This document shows, piece by piece, positions 19,087-26,880 of a stretch of DNA of 50,919 nucleotides; the stretch's first letter is position 1; each line of letters opens with the position of its first letter. Under the pieces are notes generated by a model. It was given only the letters and a program-made list of their open reading frames with translations, had not been told where the DNA came from and searched no databases. Source of the DNA: Acidimicrobiales bacterium (lineage in GTDB: Bacteria > Actinomycetota > Acidimicrobiia > Acidimicrobiales > VFJN01); contig DATHJB010000185.1 of the NCBI GenBank assembly GCA_035316325.1, positions 1-50,919 of the forward strand. The letters are read 5' to 3'. The position numbers and the translations under genes are program-made.

Positions 19087-21315
19087 TCAGTCGGTGGTTT
19101 CGGGGGGTGAATCGGGCACTTCGCCGGCCTTCTCGACCAACACGTCGAGGACCTGTTTCAGCTCGAAGCCCTTGCGGTTGCACTTCGCCCCGCCCTCGAC
19201 GGGGGTGGCCCACGTCTGGTTGCCGGCGTCGATCCCGAACCGGCCGAGGGCGGCGGCGAGGTCGCTCTGATCCCACGTCTCGTAGAGGCCCGGGTAGGTG
19301 CCAGTCAGGCGGGCGCACAGCACCGCGGAGTGGGCCTTGTCCTCGCCCTCGAACGCGGCGGCGACGTGGTTCAGGACCTGGTCCGAGAGGGCCTCGTCCT
19401 CCTCCCCCGCAGCGACACCGGTCAGGGTGCCTTCGCCTTCGCGTAGGGCACGGGCCCGGTTGGCGACCTTGGTGGCGGCGGGGAGGTCCATCAGGTGGGC
19501 GTGGACGGTCTGGCCGCCCTTGTCGACGAGAGCCCCGTCATCGGCGCCGAGCAGGATGCAGACGCCCTTGTCGGTGGCTCGGAACTTCGACGTGTTCAAC
19601 CCGGCCCGGGAGCTGCCCGAACCGAGGATCATCTCGGAGGCTTCGTCGGTGATCATGCGCAGGGCGATGCGGGTGCCGAACAGGTCCCGGAAGTCGGTGT
19701 TCATGATCTTCGAGCTGGGCCGTTGCGTCGCCAGCGCCAGGATGATCCCGGCGCCTGACCCTCGTTGGGCGAGGATCGTGAGGGCCTCGAGGATCTTGGT
19801 GCCGTACGCCTTGTTCTGCAGGTAGACCTGGAACTCGTCGATCGCCAGGAACGTGACCGGCATCTTGAGCTTCCGGTCCCTAGCGAGTGCCCTGGTCAGC
19901 TTGCCTTCGGGGCAGCGGTCGTCGGGGAGGCGGCTCATCTTCTTGTACCGCTCGTCCATGTCCCGGACCAGGTCCGTCGCGGTGGCGAGCAGGGCTTTCG
20001 CGACCTCGTCGGAGGCGCCGGCACCGAAGGCGTGGCACACCCGCTCGAACGGGGCGTGGTCCTTGCCGCCCTTGCCGTCCCACAGCAGGAGCTTCACGTA
20101 CGGGTCCATGGCGGCGGCAGCGATCAGGAGCCGCAGCACGAACGTCTTGCCCATCCTCGGCAGGGCCCCGATCAGGACATTGGTCCACAGCATGAGGAAC
20201 TCGACCAGCTGGTCCTTCTCGTCCTGCCCGAACGGGACTTCCTGCCACACGTCGAACTTCGCTGCCTTGACCAGCGGGGAGGTGACCGCGGGCCCGGAGA
20301 GCGGGTCGTCATCGGCGATCCACAGCTTGACCTGACCGGCGTGACCTTGGGGTCCGGTGGCCTGTTCGATGAACAGGCGTCGCTCGCTGATCCGGAGGCC
20401 GGCGGCGATGTCGGTCTTGCGCTTGATCGCCAGCTTGGCGGTGAAGCCCAACGGCAGGTCCACGATGGCCCCGTAGCCGGCCTTCTCCCGGTAGACGCCG
20501 GGGGCCGCGAAGTCCGGGGCGTCAGGGCCGGTGACTTCCTTGCACAGCTTGGCCCCGTAGAGGGCCATGACGATCATGTCGGGAGTGATCTTGCGGGCCT
20601 GTGGGGACGACGTGACGGCGGACTCGATGTAGGGCCGGTCCATCGGCCGGCCCCACCAGCCGAGACCGAAGACCACGGTCAGGACCGTGGGGGCCACAGT
20701 CTCCCACCGCGTGAGACCAACGACGACGAGGGCCACGGCCGCGGCGGTCCCGAGGACCGCGACGGGGACCCGGGAGCGGACCTGGTCCCGGCGTTCGCGG
20801 GCCACCCGCATGTAGGGCCCGTAGTCCCGGGTCGTGATCGCGTGTTCCGCCGCGGACCATTCGACGTCACGCGACTCGCGGACCCTCGCCCACCTGCCCA
20901 CACTCACGGCGAGGCGGCCGAGGCCACGGGGCGACCACAGCAGGTTGAGGCCCACGTACTTCGGCAGGCGGATCACGTGAAAGGCGGACACGTGGTAGGC
21001 GTGGTTGGCGGCGAACCGGATGGCGTCGGCGGGTTCGCGCAGGGCCTCGGGGACCAGCGGCCTCCGGTCCCGTTCGGTCCAGTGGTCCTCCGCGACGTAG
21101 GGCCGGGGTGGGACCACGGTCCGGGTGGGCCGGTCCCCGACCAGGCGGACCGTCTGGTCCTCGGGGCCGTCGTCGTCGTGGTCCCAGTTGGCCCCGCCGG
21201 ACCCGGGGGTCCAGTCGTGGTCCCCGTTGGTCTCGGGCTGGTCCCGGCCGGCCCTACGTCGGAGCCAGCCGGGGGCCACGTCCCCGCGGTACAGGCGACG
21301 CCACAGCGGGTTCAT
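19087..21315 (-). CDS. FtsK/SpoIIIE-like DNA translocase
   Basis: 742 residues from an ATG at 21315 (ATGA overlap with the DUF2637 gene). An acidic N-terminal tail is followed by two transmembrane helices (about 183-222), a linker domain, then an ATPase with Walker A GALPRMGKT (383-391) and Walker B TFLAIDEF (D493, E494), plus LALATQRPSSKIMNTDFR, typical of FtsK/TraSA-type motors. The architecture matches translocases of actinobacterial integrative conjugative elements and plasmids, which pump double-stranded DNA. Its partner DUF2637 gene is the usual neighbour there. In a phage it could aid DNA segregation, replication or transfer. Confidence 0.9.
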   Translation of the reverse strand: MNPLWRRLYRGDVAPGWLRRRAGRDQPETNGDHDWTPGSGGANWDHDDDGPEDQTVRLVGDRPTRTVVPPRPYVAEDHWTERDRRPLVPEALREPADAIRFAANHAYHVSAFHVIRLPKYVGLNLLWSPRGLGRLAVSVGRWARVRESRDVEWSAAEHAITTRDYGPYMRVARERRDQVRSRVPVAVLGTAAAVALVVVGLTRWETVAPTVLTVVFGLGWWGRPMDRPYIESAVTSSPQARKITPDMIVMALYGAKLCKEVTGPDAPDFAAPGVYREKAGYGAIVDLPLGFTAKLAIKRKTDIAAGLRISERRLFIEQATGPQGHAGQVKLWIADDDPLSGPAVTSPLVKAAKFDVWQEVPFGQDEKDQLVEFLMLWTNVLIGALPRMGKTFVLRLLIAAAAMDPYVKLLLWDGKGGKDHAPFERVCHAFGAGASDEVAKALLATATDLVRDMDERYKKMSRLPDDRCPEGKLTRALARDRKLKMPVTFLAIDEFQVYLQNKAYGTKILEALTILAQRGSGAGIILALATQRPSSKIMNTDFRDLFGTRIALRMITDEASEMILGSGSSRAGLNTSKFRATDKGVCILLGADDGALVDKGGQTVHAHLMDLPAATKVANRARALREGEGTLTGVAAGEEDEALSDQVLNHVAAAFEGEDKAHSAVLCARLTGTYPGLYETWDQSDLAAALGRFGIDAGNQTWATPVEGGAKCNRKGFELKQVLDVLVEKAGEVPDSPPETTD

Positions 21316-22148
21316 GGGTAGCGGCCGGCGATCTCGGTGGCCTTCGTGGTCCCGATCGTGTGGCCCTCGGCCCGAACCTTCGCGGTGAGGGACCGGCGGG
21401 TGACACGCTGCCCGTTGTTGGCCATCTGCTGGGCGATCAACTCGGCTGCTGTCGTGTCGGCGTCCCCGTTGGAGCTCGCGGGCGGGGCCGTGAGGGCCGG
21501 TCGGTCGAGCTGGGCGGGGGCCAGGCGGCCGAGGCGGTACATGACCCGCTGGCGGCGCGGTGCCTTCCACCGGTACGCGACGGCGCCGTGTGCGTCCTGT
21601 AGGTCGCTGCGGGCCAGGAGACGGTCCTGCTCGCGGTCGAGGGCTTGCGGGTAGGAGCGCAGCTCCCACAGGACCATGCGGCGCCACAGCAGCAACGTGG
21701 GCAGCGGGGCGAGCAGCCACCGGGAGGGCCGGATCCGGTCCATCCTCGGCGCACCCCTACCCGACAAGCCGGCGAGGGTGCGGACCACGTGGGCGCCGGC
21801 CTCGACGGCGACGACCCACAGCAACGGGAGCACACCGTGGGCGAGCTGGCCCACCAACGTGACCTCGCCGGCGACGTTGAGGTACACGGTCGTCCCCACC
21901 AGCGCCCAGGGGACGAGGCGCAGCCACCGGGTCCGCATCCCCATCCGGGCCATGAGCAGGTCCAGGCCGGTGAACGCGGCGATGCCGATGTCGATGCCGA
22001 GCGGGACCGTGGGGGCCAGGTCACCGAACGAGGGGCGGACCGCTTCGGCGACGTGCGTGAAGCTATTGACGGCGCCGATCAGGCCGAGCGCGGCCACGAG
22101 CCCCACCACCGCGTGGGTGGCGTAGCGCTCCCACTCGTTGGTGTTCAC
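21312..22148 (-). CDS. DUF2637-type membrane protein (SpdB-like) with C-terminal DNA-binding region
   Basis: 278 residues from a GTG at 22148 (GTGA overlap). About four hydrophobic helices (VVGLVAALGLIGAVNSF, VPLGIDIGIAAFTGLDLLMA, WALVGTTVYLNVAGEVTLVG, LLWVVAVEAGAHVV) match DUF2637. The last 45 residues (ELIAQQMANNGQRVTRRSL) look like a winged-helix or HTH. DUF2637 proteins accompany FtsK-like motors in actinobacterial plasmids and integrative elements, probably as membrane partners. Confidence 0.8.
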   Translation of the reverse strand: MNTNEWERYATHAVVGLVAALGLIGAVNSFTHVAEAVRPSFGDLAPTVPLGIDIGIAAFTGLDLLMARMGMRTRWLRLVPWALVGTTVYLNVAGEVTLVGQLAHGVLPLLWVVAVEAGAHVVRTLAGLSGRGAPRMDRIRPSRWLLAPLPTLLLWRRMVLWELRSYPQALDREQDRLLARSDLQDAHGAVAYRWKAPRRQRVMYRLGRLAPAQLDRPALTAPPASSNGDADTTAAELIAQQMANNGQRVTRRSLTAKVRAEGHTIGTTKATEIAGRYP

Positions 22149-22285
22149 CAGCCCTTCCCCCCGGACGCGACCGCCCACGTCAGGAGCAGGGTGATCGTCA
22201 ACCCGCGGTGACGGCGGGCGAACGCGACGGCGGCACGGGTGAGGCCGTACACGCACCTCACGAGGAGGACCGGTGCGACCATCAC
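22145..22285 (-). CDS. Small membrane protein
   Basis: 46 residues from a GTG at 22285 (an adjacent ATG at 22282 is equally possible). One or two hydrophobic stretches (VAPVLLVRCVYGLTRAAVAF, LTITLLLTWAVASGG). Coupled on both sides to the translocase operon. Unknown role. Confidence 0.55.
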   Translation of the reverse strand: MMVAPVLLVRCVYGLTRAAVAFARRHRGLTITLLLTWAVASGGKGW

Positions 22286-22497
22286 GCGATGTTCCCCTGG
22301 CCCAGCCCGGAGGCGACCGCGTTGATGATCGACGTGAAGATCTCGAGGCTCTCGGCGGCGAGGGTGTCGACCATGCTGCCCGGCTCGGAGGCCTTGAGCA
22401 GCAGCATCCCGAGCAGGACGTGGGGGAGCTGGACGCCCTTCATCTTCCAGGCGGCCAGTACGACGATCAGGAGGAGGAGGCCGAGCGAGACCGTCAT
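22282..22497 (-). CDS. Small membrane protein
   Basis: 71 residues from an ATG at 22497. A hydrophobic N-terminal helix (VSLGLLLLIVVLAAWKM) and an amphipathic second half (ESLEIFTSIINAVASGL). Part of the translocase operon; it may be a plasmid-transfer-like accessory. Confidence 0.6.
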   Translation of the reverse strand: MTVSLGLLLLIVVLAAWKMKGVQLPHVLLGMLLLKASEPGSMVDTLAAESLEIFTSIINAVASGLGQGNIA

Positions 22498-22526
22498 GGC
22501 GTCCGCGCCTTGGTCTTAGTGGACAT
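22494..22526 (-). CDS. 10-residue leader ORF of the translocase operon
   Basis: An ATG at 22526 opens MSTKTKARTP, whose TGA overlaps the next ATG as ATGA. No Shine-Dalgarno is visible and a TACCGT -10 candidate lies about 8 nt upstream, so it may be a leaderless leader peptide. Evidence is only positional. Confidence 0.3.
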   Translation of the reverse strand: MSTKTKARTP

Positions 22527-22543
22527 GAACGGCACGGTAGCAC

Positions 22544-22581
22544 GGGCGTAACGCCCATCCCGCTCTTCCCGCCTGTTACGC
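22544..22581. promoter_or_regulatory. Operator candidates in a divergent promoter region
   Basis: GGGCG-TAA-CGCCC (22544-22556) is a perfect inverted repeat. Its GCGTAAC (22546-22552) is repeated in inverse as GTTACGC at 22575-22581. The sites lie between the minus-strand translocase operon and the plus-strand RHH operon, so the RHH protein at 22626 is a natural candidate to bind them. Confidence 0.5.
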
Positions 22582-22625
22582 TTGGTGTTCCATCCGGGAT
22601 GACCGGGACGCGCTAGACGTAGGGG

Positions 22626-22784
22626 ATGAGTGTGCTGAAGATCGAGAACTTTCCAGGCGACCTACACAAGAAGCTGAAGGGCCTGGCGGTCGACTCGGAG
22701 GAGACCCTGCGAGAAATCATCATCAGGGCTGCAGCCACCGAGGCGGAGCGCATGGAGGCCGAGCGTCAGGCCAGCGGCCAGTGA
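22626..22784 (+). CDS. Ribbon-helix-helix (Arc-type) regulator
   Basis: 52 residues beginning MSVLKIENFPGDLHKKLKGL, then a helix (EETLREIIIRAAATEAERM), the RHH layout of Arc/FitA-type repressors. The AGGGG upstream fits the GTG at 22632 better than the ATG at 22626. First gene of the plus operon that ends in the tyrosine recombinase. No toxin partner follows. Confidence 0.7.
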   Translation: MSVLKIENFPGDLHKKLKGLAVDSEETLREIIIRAAATEAERMEAERQASGQ

Positions 22785-23194
22785 GCGCTCCGCTGTTCGC
22801 AGCGCCGCGGCCGTGCAACACCTGCCCGTACCGGCGCGACACCCCGCCGGGCGTCTGGCACCCGGACGAGTACGCCAAGCTCGCCACCTTCGACGACCAG
22901 CACGACGGGTCGCTGCCCAACCTCGCAGTGTTCCGCTGCCACCAGCAGACCGCCACCAACGTGCCGACCGTGTGCCGTGGCTGGCTGTCGGTCCACGCCC
23001 ACACGCCCGCGATCCGTATGGCCGTCATCACAGGGCAGGTCACGGTCGACCAGGTGTTCGCCGAGGTCGATGTGGAGCTCTACGAGACAGGCGCCGAGGC
23101 GTGCGCCGCCGGCATGGCCGGTGTCGAACGGGTGAGCTCTCAAGCGTCACGAGCCATCGACAAGCTGCAGCGCCGCGGCGTGGGGGTGGAGTGA
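22781..23194 (+). CDS. DUF6283-like protein
   Basis: 137 residues from a GTG at 22781 (GTGA overlap). CNTCPYRRDTPPGVWHPDEY, then VFRCHQQ and VCRGW: a conserved Cys/His pattern (CxxCPYR, CH, C) that resembles my recollection of DUF6283 phage proteins, possibly metal- or Fe-S-binding. Function unknown. Confidence 0.7.
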   Translation: MSAPLFAAPRPCNTCPYRRDTPPGVWHPDEYAKLATFDDQHDGSLPNLAVFRCHQQTATNVPTVCRGWLSVHAHTPAIRMAVITGQVTVDQVFAEVDVELYETGAEACAAGMAGVERVSSQASRAIDKLQRRGVGVE

Positions 23195-23679
23195 TGGCCA
23201 AGGTCCGCACCCACACCCGCGTAGTGAAGGGCCGCACCCAGAAGGTCAAGGCGCACAGCCGGAAGCTGCAGCCCGCCCGGGCCCGCGCCAACATCCGCCG
23301 GGCAGCCCGCCACGGACGACGCAAGCAGTACGGCGCCGCCGCGATCGTCGGGTGCGCGGCCGCGGCCGAGATCGGAGGCTGGGTCCTCGGCCGCGGCGTC
23401 GGGGTCGCGCTCGTCACGATCGGCATCGCCGCGCTCGGTACCGGGGTAGCCCTCCGCCGCGCCACGCCATCCACCCCGCGCCCGACCCGTCGTGCGCCGG
23501 GGACCGTGCGCCCCGTCCCGTCCCGCGGGCCGTCCCTCTACGAGCAAGGCCGACAGGCCAGGGCAGCCGACAAGCGCAGCAGCCGCGGCTACGACCACAA
23601 CACCCCGACACCCAAGTTCCGTGGTGAAGACGACCCCGGCCGCGCCGAGTGGAACCGCGGCTACGAGGGCGGCGAGTGA
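23194..23679 (+). CDS. Basic membrane protein
   Basis: 161 residues from an ATG at 23194 (TGATG overlap). Very basic N terminus (TQKVKAHSRKLQPARARANI), two transmembrane helices (AAIVGCAAAAEIGGWVLG, VALVTIGIAALGTGVAL), then a Pro/Arg-rich and charged tail. Unknown role. Confidence 0.65.
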   Translation: MAKVRTHTRVVKGRTQKVKAHSRKLQPARARANIRRAARHGRRKQYGAAAIVGCAAAAEIGGWVLGRGVGVALVTIGIAALGTGVALRRATPSTPRPTRRAPGTVRPVPSRGPSLYEQGRQARAADKRSSRGYDHNTPTPKFRGEDDPGRAEWNRGYEGGE

Positions 23680-23680
23680 C

Positions 23681-23735
23681 CGGTTTGGTACCGCTTCCAC
23701 CCTCCGCCTCGGTTTGGGTGCAGATGAGTACCGCT
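23681..23735. repeat. Paired 8-bp direct repeats before the tyrosine recombinase
   Basis: CGGTTTGG occurs at 23681-23688 and 23710-23717, and GTACCGCT at 23688-23695 and 23728-23735, all within the 98-bp gap ahead of the recombinase gene. They could be arm-type or core sites of an attachment region, or operators. Confidence 0.45.
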
Positions 23736-23777
23736 CCGTTCAAGCATCACCACTAACGCTGCGAAAGGACCCCCAAA

Positions 23778-24398
23778 GTGCCCGCGCCCGCGCCCCCGAC
23801 GAACAAGGGCCAGAAGTTCCCACCCGAACCACTCACCGCCGACGAGGTCCACCGCCTGCTGAAAGCAGCATCGAACCGATCGTCGTCCGGGATCCGGGTC
23901 CGGGCGCTCATCGCAGTCATGTACGGCGCCGGTCTCCGCATCGCCGAGACCATCGACCTCTACCCGCGGGACGCCGACACAGAGGCCGGGACCGTGAGGG
24001 TGCGCCGTGGGAAGAACTCGAAGTGGCGGTTCGTCGGCCTCGACCCCTTCGCTTGCGGACTGGTCGACCGCTGGCTCACCCGTCGCAACGACCTAGGACT
24101 GAACGGCCGGCACCCCATCTTCACCACGTACTCCGAGGGGAACATGGGCACTCCACTCAGTCAGCGCTACATCCGCACCGCCCTCAGCCGGCTCGCCGAG
24201 CGGGGCGGCATCGAGAAGCGCGTCCACCCGCACGGCCTACGGCACTCGTTCGCGTTCGACCTCGCCCAGCGTGGCATCCCCATCCACCAGATCCAAGCGC
24301 AACTCGGTCACGAGTCCCTGTCGGGGACGGAGCGGTACATCTCCCACCTCGCACCCATGGACGTCGTCGCGATGATGCGCAACCGGGACTGGAGCTAG
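23778..24398 (+). CDS. Tyrosine recombinase, catalytic domain only
   Basis: 206 residues from a GTG at 23778 with AAAGGA upstream. All catalytic residues are present: R54 (AGLRIAE), K79 (RRGKN), H152 and R155 (HPHGLRHSF), H178 (LGHES) and Y187 (TERYISH). The protein begins almost directly at the catalytic domain and lacks the N-terminal core-binding domain of normal integrases and XerC/D. Possible roles are excision control, dimer resolution, or a minimal integrase. It converges with the serine recombinase 11 bp downstream. Confidence 0.9.
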   Translation: MPAPAPPTNKGQKFPPEPLTADEVHRLLKAASNRSSSGIRVRALIAVMYGAGLRIAETIDLYPRDADTEAGTVRVRRGKNSKWRFVGLDPFACGLVDRWLTRRNDLGLNGRHPIFTTYSEGNMGTPLSQRYIRTALSRLAERGGIEKRVHPHGLRHSFAFDLAQRGIPIHQIQAQLGHESLSGTERYISHLAPMDVVAMMRNRDWS

Positions 24399-24409
24399 GA
24401 GCCGACCCT

Positions 24410-25948
24410 CTAGCGCCACTCGATCACGACGCGCCCTGGGTCGAACCGTTGGATGCCGGGCGTGGGACGGCCGATGACGATGCGGGTGATGTGGTTGCCG
24501 ATGACGTGCCGACGTTCGTTGTCGTCCATGAGCGCCCAGTCGGCGACGATCGCTGTCGGGTCGATGTCGGCTCGTGGGGTGGGGAGAGCCGCGAGCTCGG
24601 CGGTGAGCGTGGACTTGCGGTGGTCGAGCCCGGCACGGGCGGCGTCCCACTCGTCGTCGTTCAGCTCGCCGGCTCCCCACTGGCGGGCCCGTTGCACCCG
24701 ACTGTCGTCGAGGTCGGTGATGGCCGCCGCCAGTTCCTCGCGCCGTTCGGCGACACCGTCGGCGCTAGCGGCGCCGGCGAGGAACTCGGGGGACTGCAGG
24801 TAGGTGAGCAGCTCGTCGTAGACGTGGTCCTCGAGGGCCTGGGCGACGATGGTCGTGTGCCCGCATCCGGTGGGCGTCGTGTCGCTGACGGCGATACAGG
24901 CGTAGCGTCGCTGCCATCCGCTGGGGTTCTGGCGGCCCTTGCCGTTCAGTCGCCACTTGCACGCCGCGCAGTAGAGGTAGCCGGTGAGCGGGTAGCCCCG
25001 CGACGGGACCCGGGGCTTGCCGGTGATGTAGGGCTTGCCGTCGTTGCCGACGACCTTGCGGGGCTTCTCCAGGAGGGCGCACACGCGGCGCCAGGTGACC
25101 TCGTCGAGGATCGGTTCCCAAGTGCCGTCCGTGTGGTCCTCACCCATGTGGACACGGCGCCCGGCGACCCCCGGTTTGGTGACGACCGCGGTCACCTTCT
25201 GCGGCACCCACAGCAGGGAGACGTAGCCGATGATCACGTCGTTCTTGAGGCGCGGTCGACCGGCGCGTTTCGGCAGGCAGGCGGGGAGCCCGAACGCGAG
25301 ACGCATCGCGTTGAACTGGTTCAGCCGTCGGGCGATCTGCGCCCGGGCCCAACCGGAGAGCAGCGCCGTCGCCATCCACCGGACCACCTCGGCTTCGACC
25401 CGGTTGACGACGAGCGTCTTGCGGCCGTCCTCATCGACACCGTGGTCGTAGCCGTAGACGGCACCGGAGCGAGGGCGGCCTTTGTCGGCGAGGTCCTGCA
25501 TCGTGTCCTTGAGCCTCTCCCTCAGGCGTTTACGTTCCCGGTAGGCGAACACGTTCTTGACGTCGGCGACCTCGTCGAGGGTGACGATGCCTTCCCGGTT
25601 GGTGTGGACTTCGGTGATGCCGACGTCGTCGAGGTCGATGGTCAGGTCGACCCAGCGCCGCCGGTTGGCTTCGAGGCGGGTCATCTCGACCGTCCAGATG
25701 TGCCCCACCTCACCCGCGAGGATGGCGGCACGGAGGTCGTCGTAGCCGGGACGTTGGACGTTCTCGTCGAAGGCCGTCAGGTTGTTGTCGGGGAACACCC
25801 GCACCGCGACGCCGGGCCAGTGCTCGGCCGCGTAGGCCCGGCCCCATTCCTCTTGGCGTTCGACGCCCTCGCCGCGGCCGGACTTGTCGACGGATATCCG
25901 CACGTAGATGGCCACGTAGCGCTCGGTCAAGGGAGCCAGCGTCGTCAT
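24410..25948 (-). CDS. int: Large serine recombinase (phage integrase)
   Basis: 512 residues. The N-terminal resolvase domain has the nucleophile in YVRISVD (S19), then EMTRLEAN and a long helix region. A recombinase domain follows (about 165-290), then a zinc-ribbon domain with CAAC...CGHTT and a coiled-coil region (RREELAAAITDLDD), the order seen in phiC31/Bxb1-type integrases. It is expected to integrate attP, usually located directly upstream of the gene, into attB without host factors. The ATG at 25948 is close to a TAGTAC -10, so the transcript is nearly leaderless. Confidence 0.95.
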   Translation of the reverse strand: MTTLAPLTERYVAIYVRISVDKSGRGEGVERQEEWGRAYAAEHWPGVAVRVFPDNNLTAFDENVQRPGYDDLRAAILAGEVGHIWTVEMTRLEANRRRWVDLTIDLDDVGITEVHTNREGIVTLDEVADVKNVFAYRERKRLRERLKDTMQDLADKGRPRSGAVYGYDHGVDEDGRKTLVVNRVEAEVVRWMATALLSGWARAQIARRLNQFNAMRLAFGLPACLPKRAGRPRLKNDVIIGYVSLLWVPQKVTAVVTKPGVAGRRVHMGEDHTDGTWEPILDEVTWRRVCALLEKPRKVVGNDGKPYITGKPRVPSRGYPLTGYLYCAACKWRLNGKGRQNPSGWQRRYACIAVSDTTPTGCGHTTIVAQALEDHVYDELLTYLQSPEFLAGAASADGVAERREELAAAITDLDDSRVQRARQWGAGELNDDEWDAARAGLDHRKSTLTAELAALPTPRADIDPTAIVADWALMDDNERRHVIGNHITRIVIGRPTPGIQRFDPGRVVIEWR

Positions 25949-26022
25949 AATCCCGGAAGGGTACTAGACACAACCCCTAGAACCTGTCATTGTCCTAGGT
26001 GCACCTCTTCGGGTGTGCATCC
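25949..26022. promoter_or_regulatory. Integrase promoter and candidate attP region
   Basis: On the minus strand ATGACA and TAGTAC (18-bp spacing) lie directly before the integrase start. CCTAG (25976-25980) and CTAGG (25995-25999) form an inverted repeat centred on the -35. TGCAC...GTGCA (26000-26019) adds a second imperfect dyad. Serine integrase attP sites are short imperfect dyads beside the gene, so this is the place to look for attP. Confidence 0.5.
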
Positions 26023-26060
26023 GGGGTGTGTCGAGCACCACCGGACGCCGGACACACCCC
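26023..26060. repeat. Perfect 10-bp inverted repeat
   Basis: GGGGTGTGTC (26023-26032) and GACACACCCC (26051-26060) pair perfectly across 18 nt, ending 20 nt before the ATG at 26081. It may be an operator, a leader hairpin that affects the plus operon, or part of the attachment region. Confidence 0.6.
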
Positions 26061-26080
26061 CACTAAGGAGGGCGCATCCA

Positions 26081-26284
26081 ATGAACGACGCTACCGAGGA
26101 CGTCAACACCACGCCGGACTTCACCAACTCCGCCTACCACGTGCAGACCGGGGACGGTTGGAGCGAGCCCATGAGCTACGACCAGGTCCGGGCGCTCCAA
26201 CCCAAGCTCACCGAGGCCGAGTGGCAGCGTATCGAGGCGCTGGAGGCCACCGTGGGCCGGGCCCATGAGGGGGACATGCCGTGA
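26081..26284 (+). CDS. Small acidic hypothetical protein
   Basis: 67 residues from an ATG at 26081 with a strong AAGGAGG about 9 nt upstream. Acidic; it contains YHVQTGDGWSEPMSYDQVRA and a helix (EAEWQRIEALEATVG). First gene of the 26.1-28.7 kb plus operon. Unknown function. Confidence 0.65.
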   Translation: MNDATEDVNTTPDFTNSAYHVQTGDGWSEPMSYDQVRALQPKLTEAEWQRIEALEATVGRAHEGDMP

Positions 26285-26508
26285 CCTCCACCACCGAAGT
26301 GCCGAAGGTGGTGCGCCAGTTGCGCGGCGCGCAGCAGCTCGCAGCGACCCTGACCGCCGTCTATCCAAGCGAGACGCTCACAGTCGCCCGCGAGCTGCCA
26401 CCCGAGGGCTGGGCCTTCACCGCCCAGTACGTCGGCATCGACCCGCCGCCCGACGACACCGTGGCGCTCACCCTCGAGCTGCTCCGACAGAACGGCGAGG
26501 GCTCGTGA
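26281..26508 (+). CDS. Hypothetical protein
   Basis: 75 residues from a GTG at 26281 (GTGA overlap). A helix (VPKVVRQLRGAQQLAATLTA) and a short beta region. Not recognised. Confidence 0.6.
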   Translation: MTSTTEVPKVVRQLRGAQQLAATLTAVYPSETLTVARELPPEGWAFTAQYVGIDPPPDDTVALTLELLRQNGEGS

Positions 26509-26735
26509 TGGGCGAGCACCGCTGTAAGCCGGGCCGCAAGACTGTGGACCGTCGATGCACTTGGCACTCCGAGCACTTCTGGTGCAAGGACTGCGAGGGC
26601 TACTACGGGGTCGCCCACGACGGGGAATGCCACACGGCCCGAAAGGGACGGGGTGGCGTCATCAACGGCCACCCGTCACCTGCCTGCGCCTGTCGCTGGT
26701 GTGTCGAGCGCTACCGCACCGCCAAGGAGGCATGA
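26508..26735 (+). CDS. Cys/His-rich hypothetical protein
   Basis: 75 residues from an ATG at 26508 (TGATG). RRCTWHSEHFWCKDCEGYYG, then a CACRWC motif, give several possible zinc ligands. Basic. A nucleic-acid-binding role is plausible. Confidence 0.6.
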   Translation: MGEHRCKPGRKTVDRRCTWHSEHFWCKDCEGYYGVAHDGECHTARKGRGGVINGHPSPACACRWCVERYRTAKEA

Positions 26736-26736
26736 C

Positions 26737-26880
26737 GTGCGCACCCTCTACAAGCTGCTGTCCATCCTCGGGACGTTGAAGGCCGCGAAGCGTGGCCCGG
26801 CAGCGCTCGGACGCAGGCAGGTGCGACGTGTCGCCAACCGCGAGTTCAACCGTCGGCTGCGACGATGGGTGAAGGTGTAG
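26737..26880 (+). CDS. Small very basic protein
   Basis: 47 residues from a GTG at 26737 with AAGGAGG upstream. A helical N terminus (RTLYKLLSILGTLKAAKRG), then an arginine-rich stretch (VRRVANREFNRRLRRWVKV). Probably binds nucleic acid or membrane. Confidence 0.55.
   Translation: MRTLYKLLSILGTLKAAKRGPAALGRRQVRRVANREFNRRLRRWVKV

Noticed and set aside
19765..21321. 518-residue plus-strand open frame
   Set aside because: Antisense shadow of the FtsK-like gene.
23492..26284. 930-residue plus-strand open frame across both recombinases
   Set aside because: It is antisense to the serine recombinase gene, which has clear domains. The frame is open only because of GC-rich codon structure.
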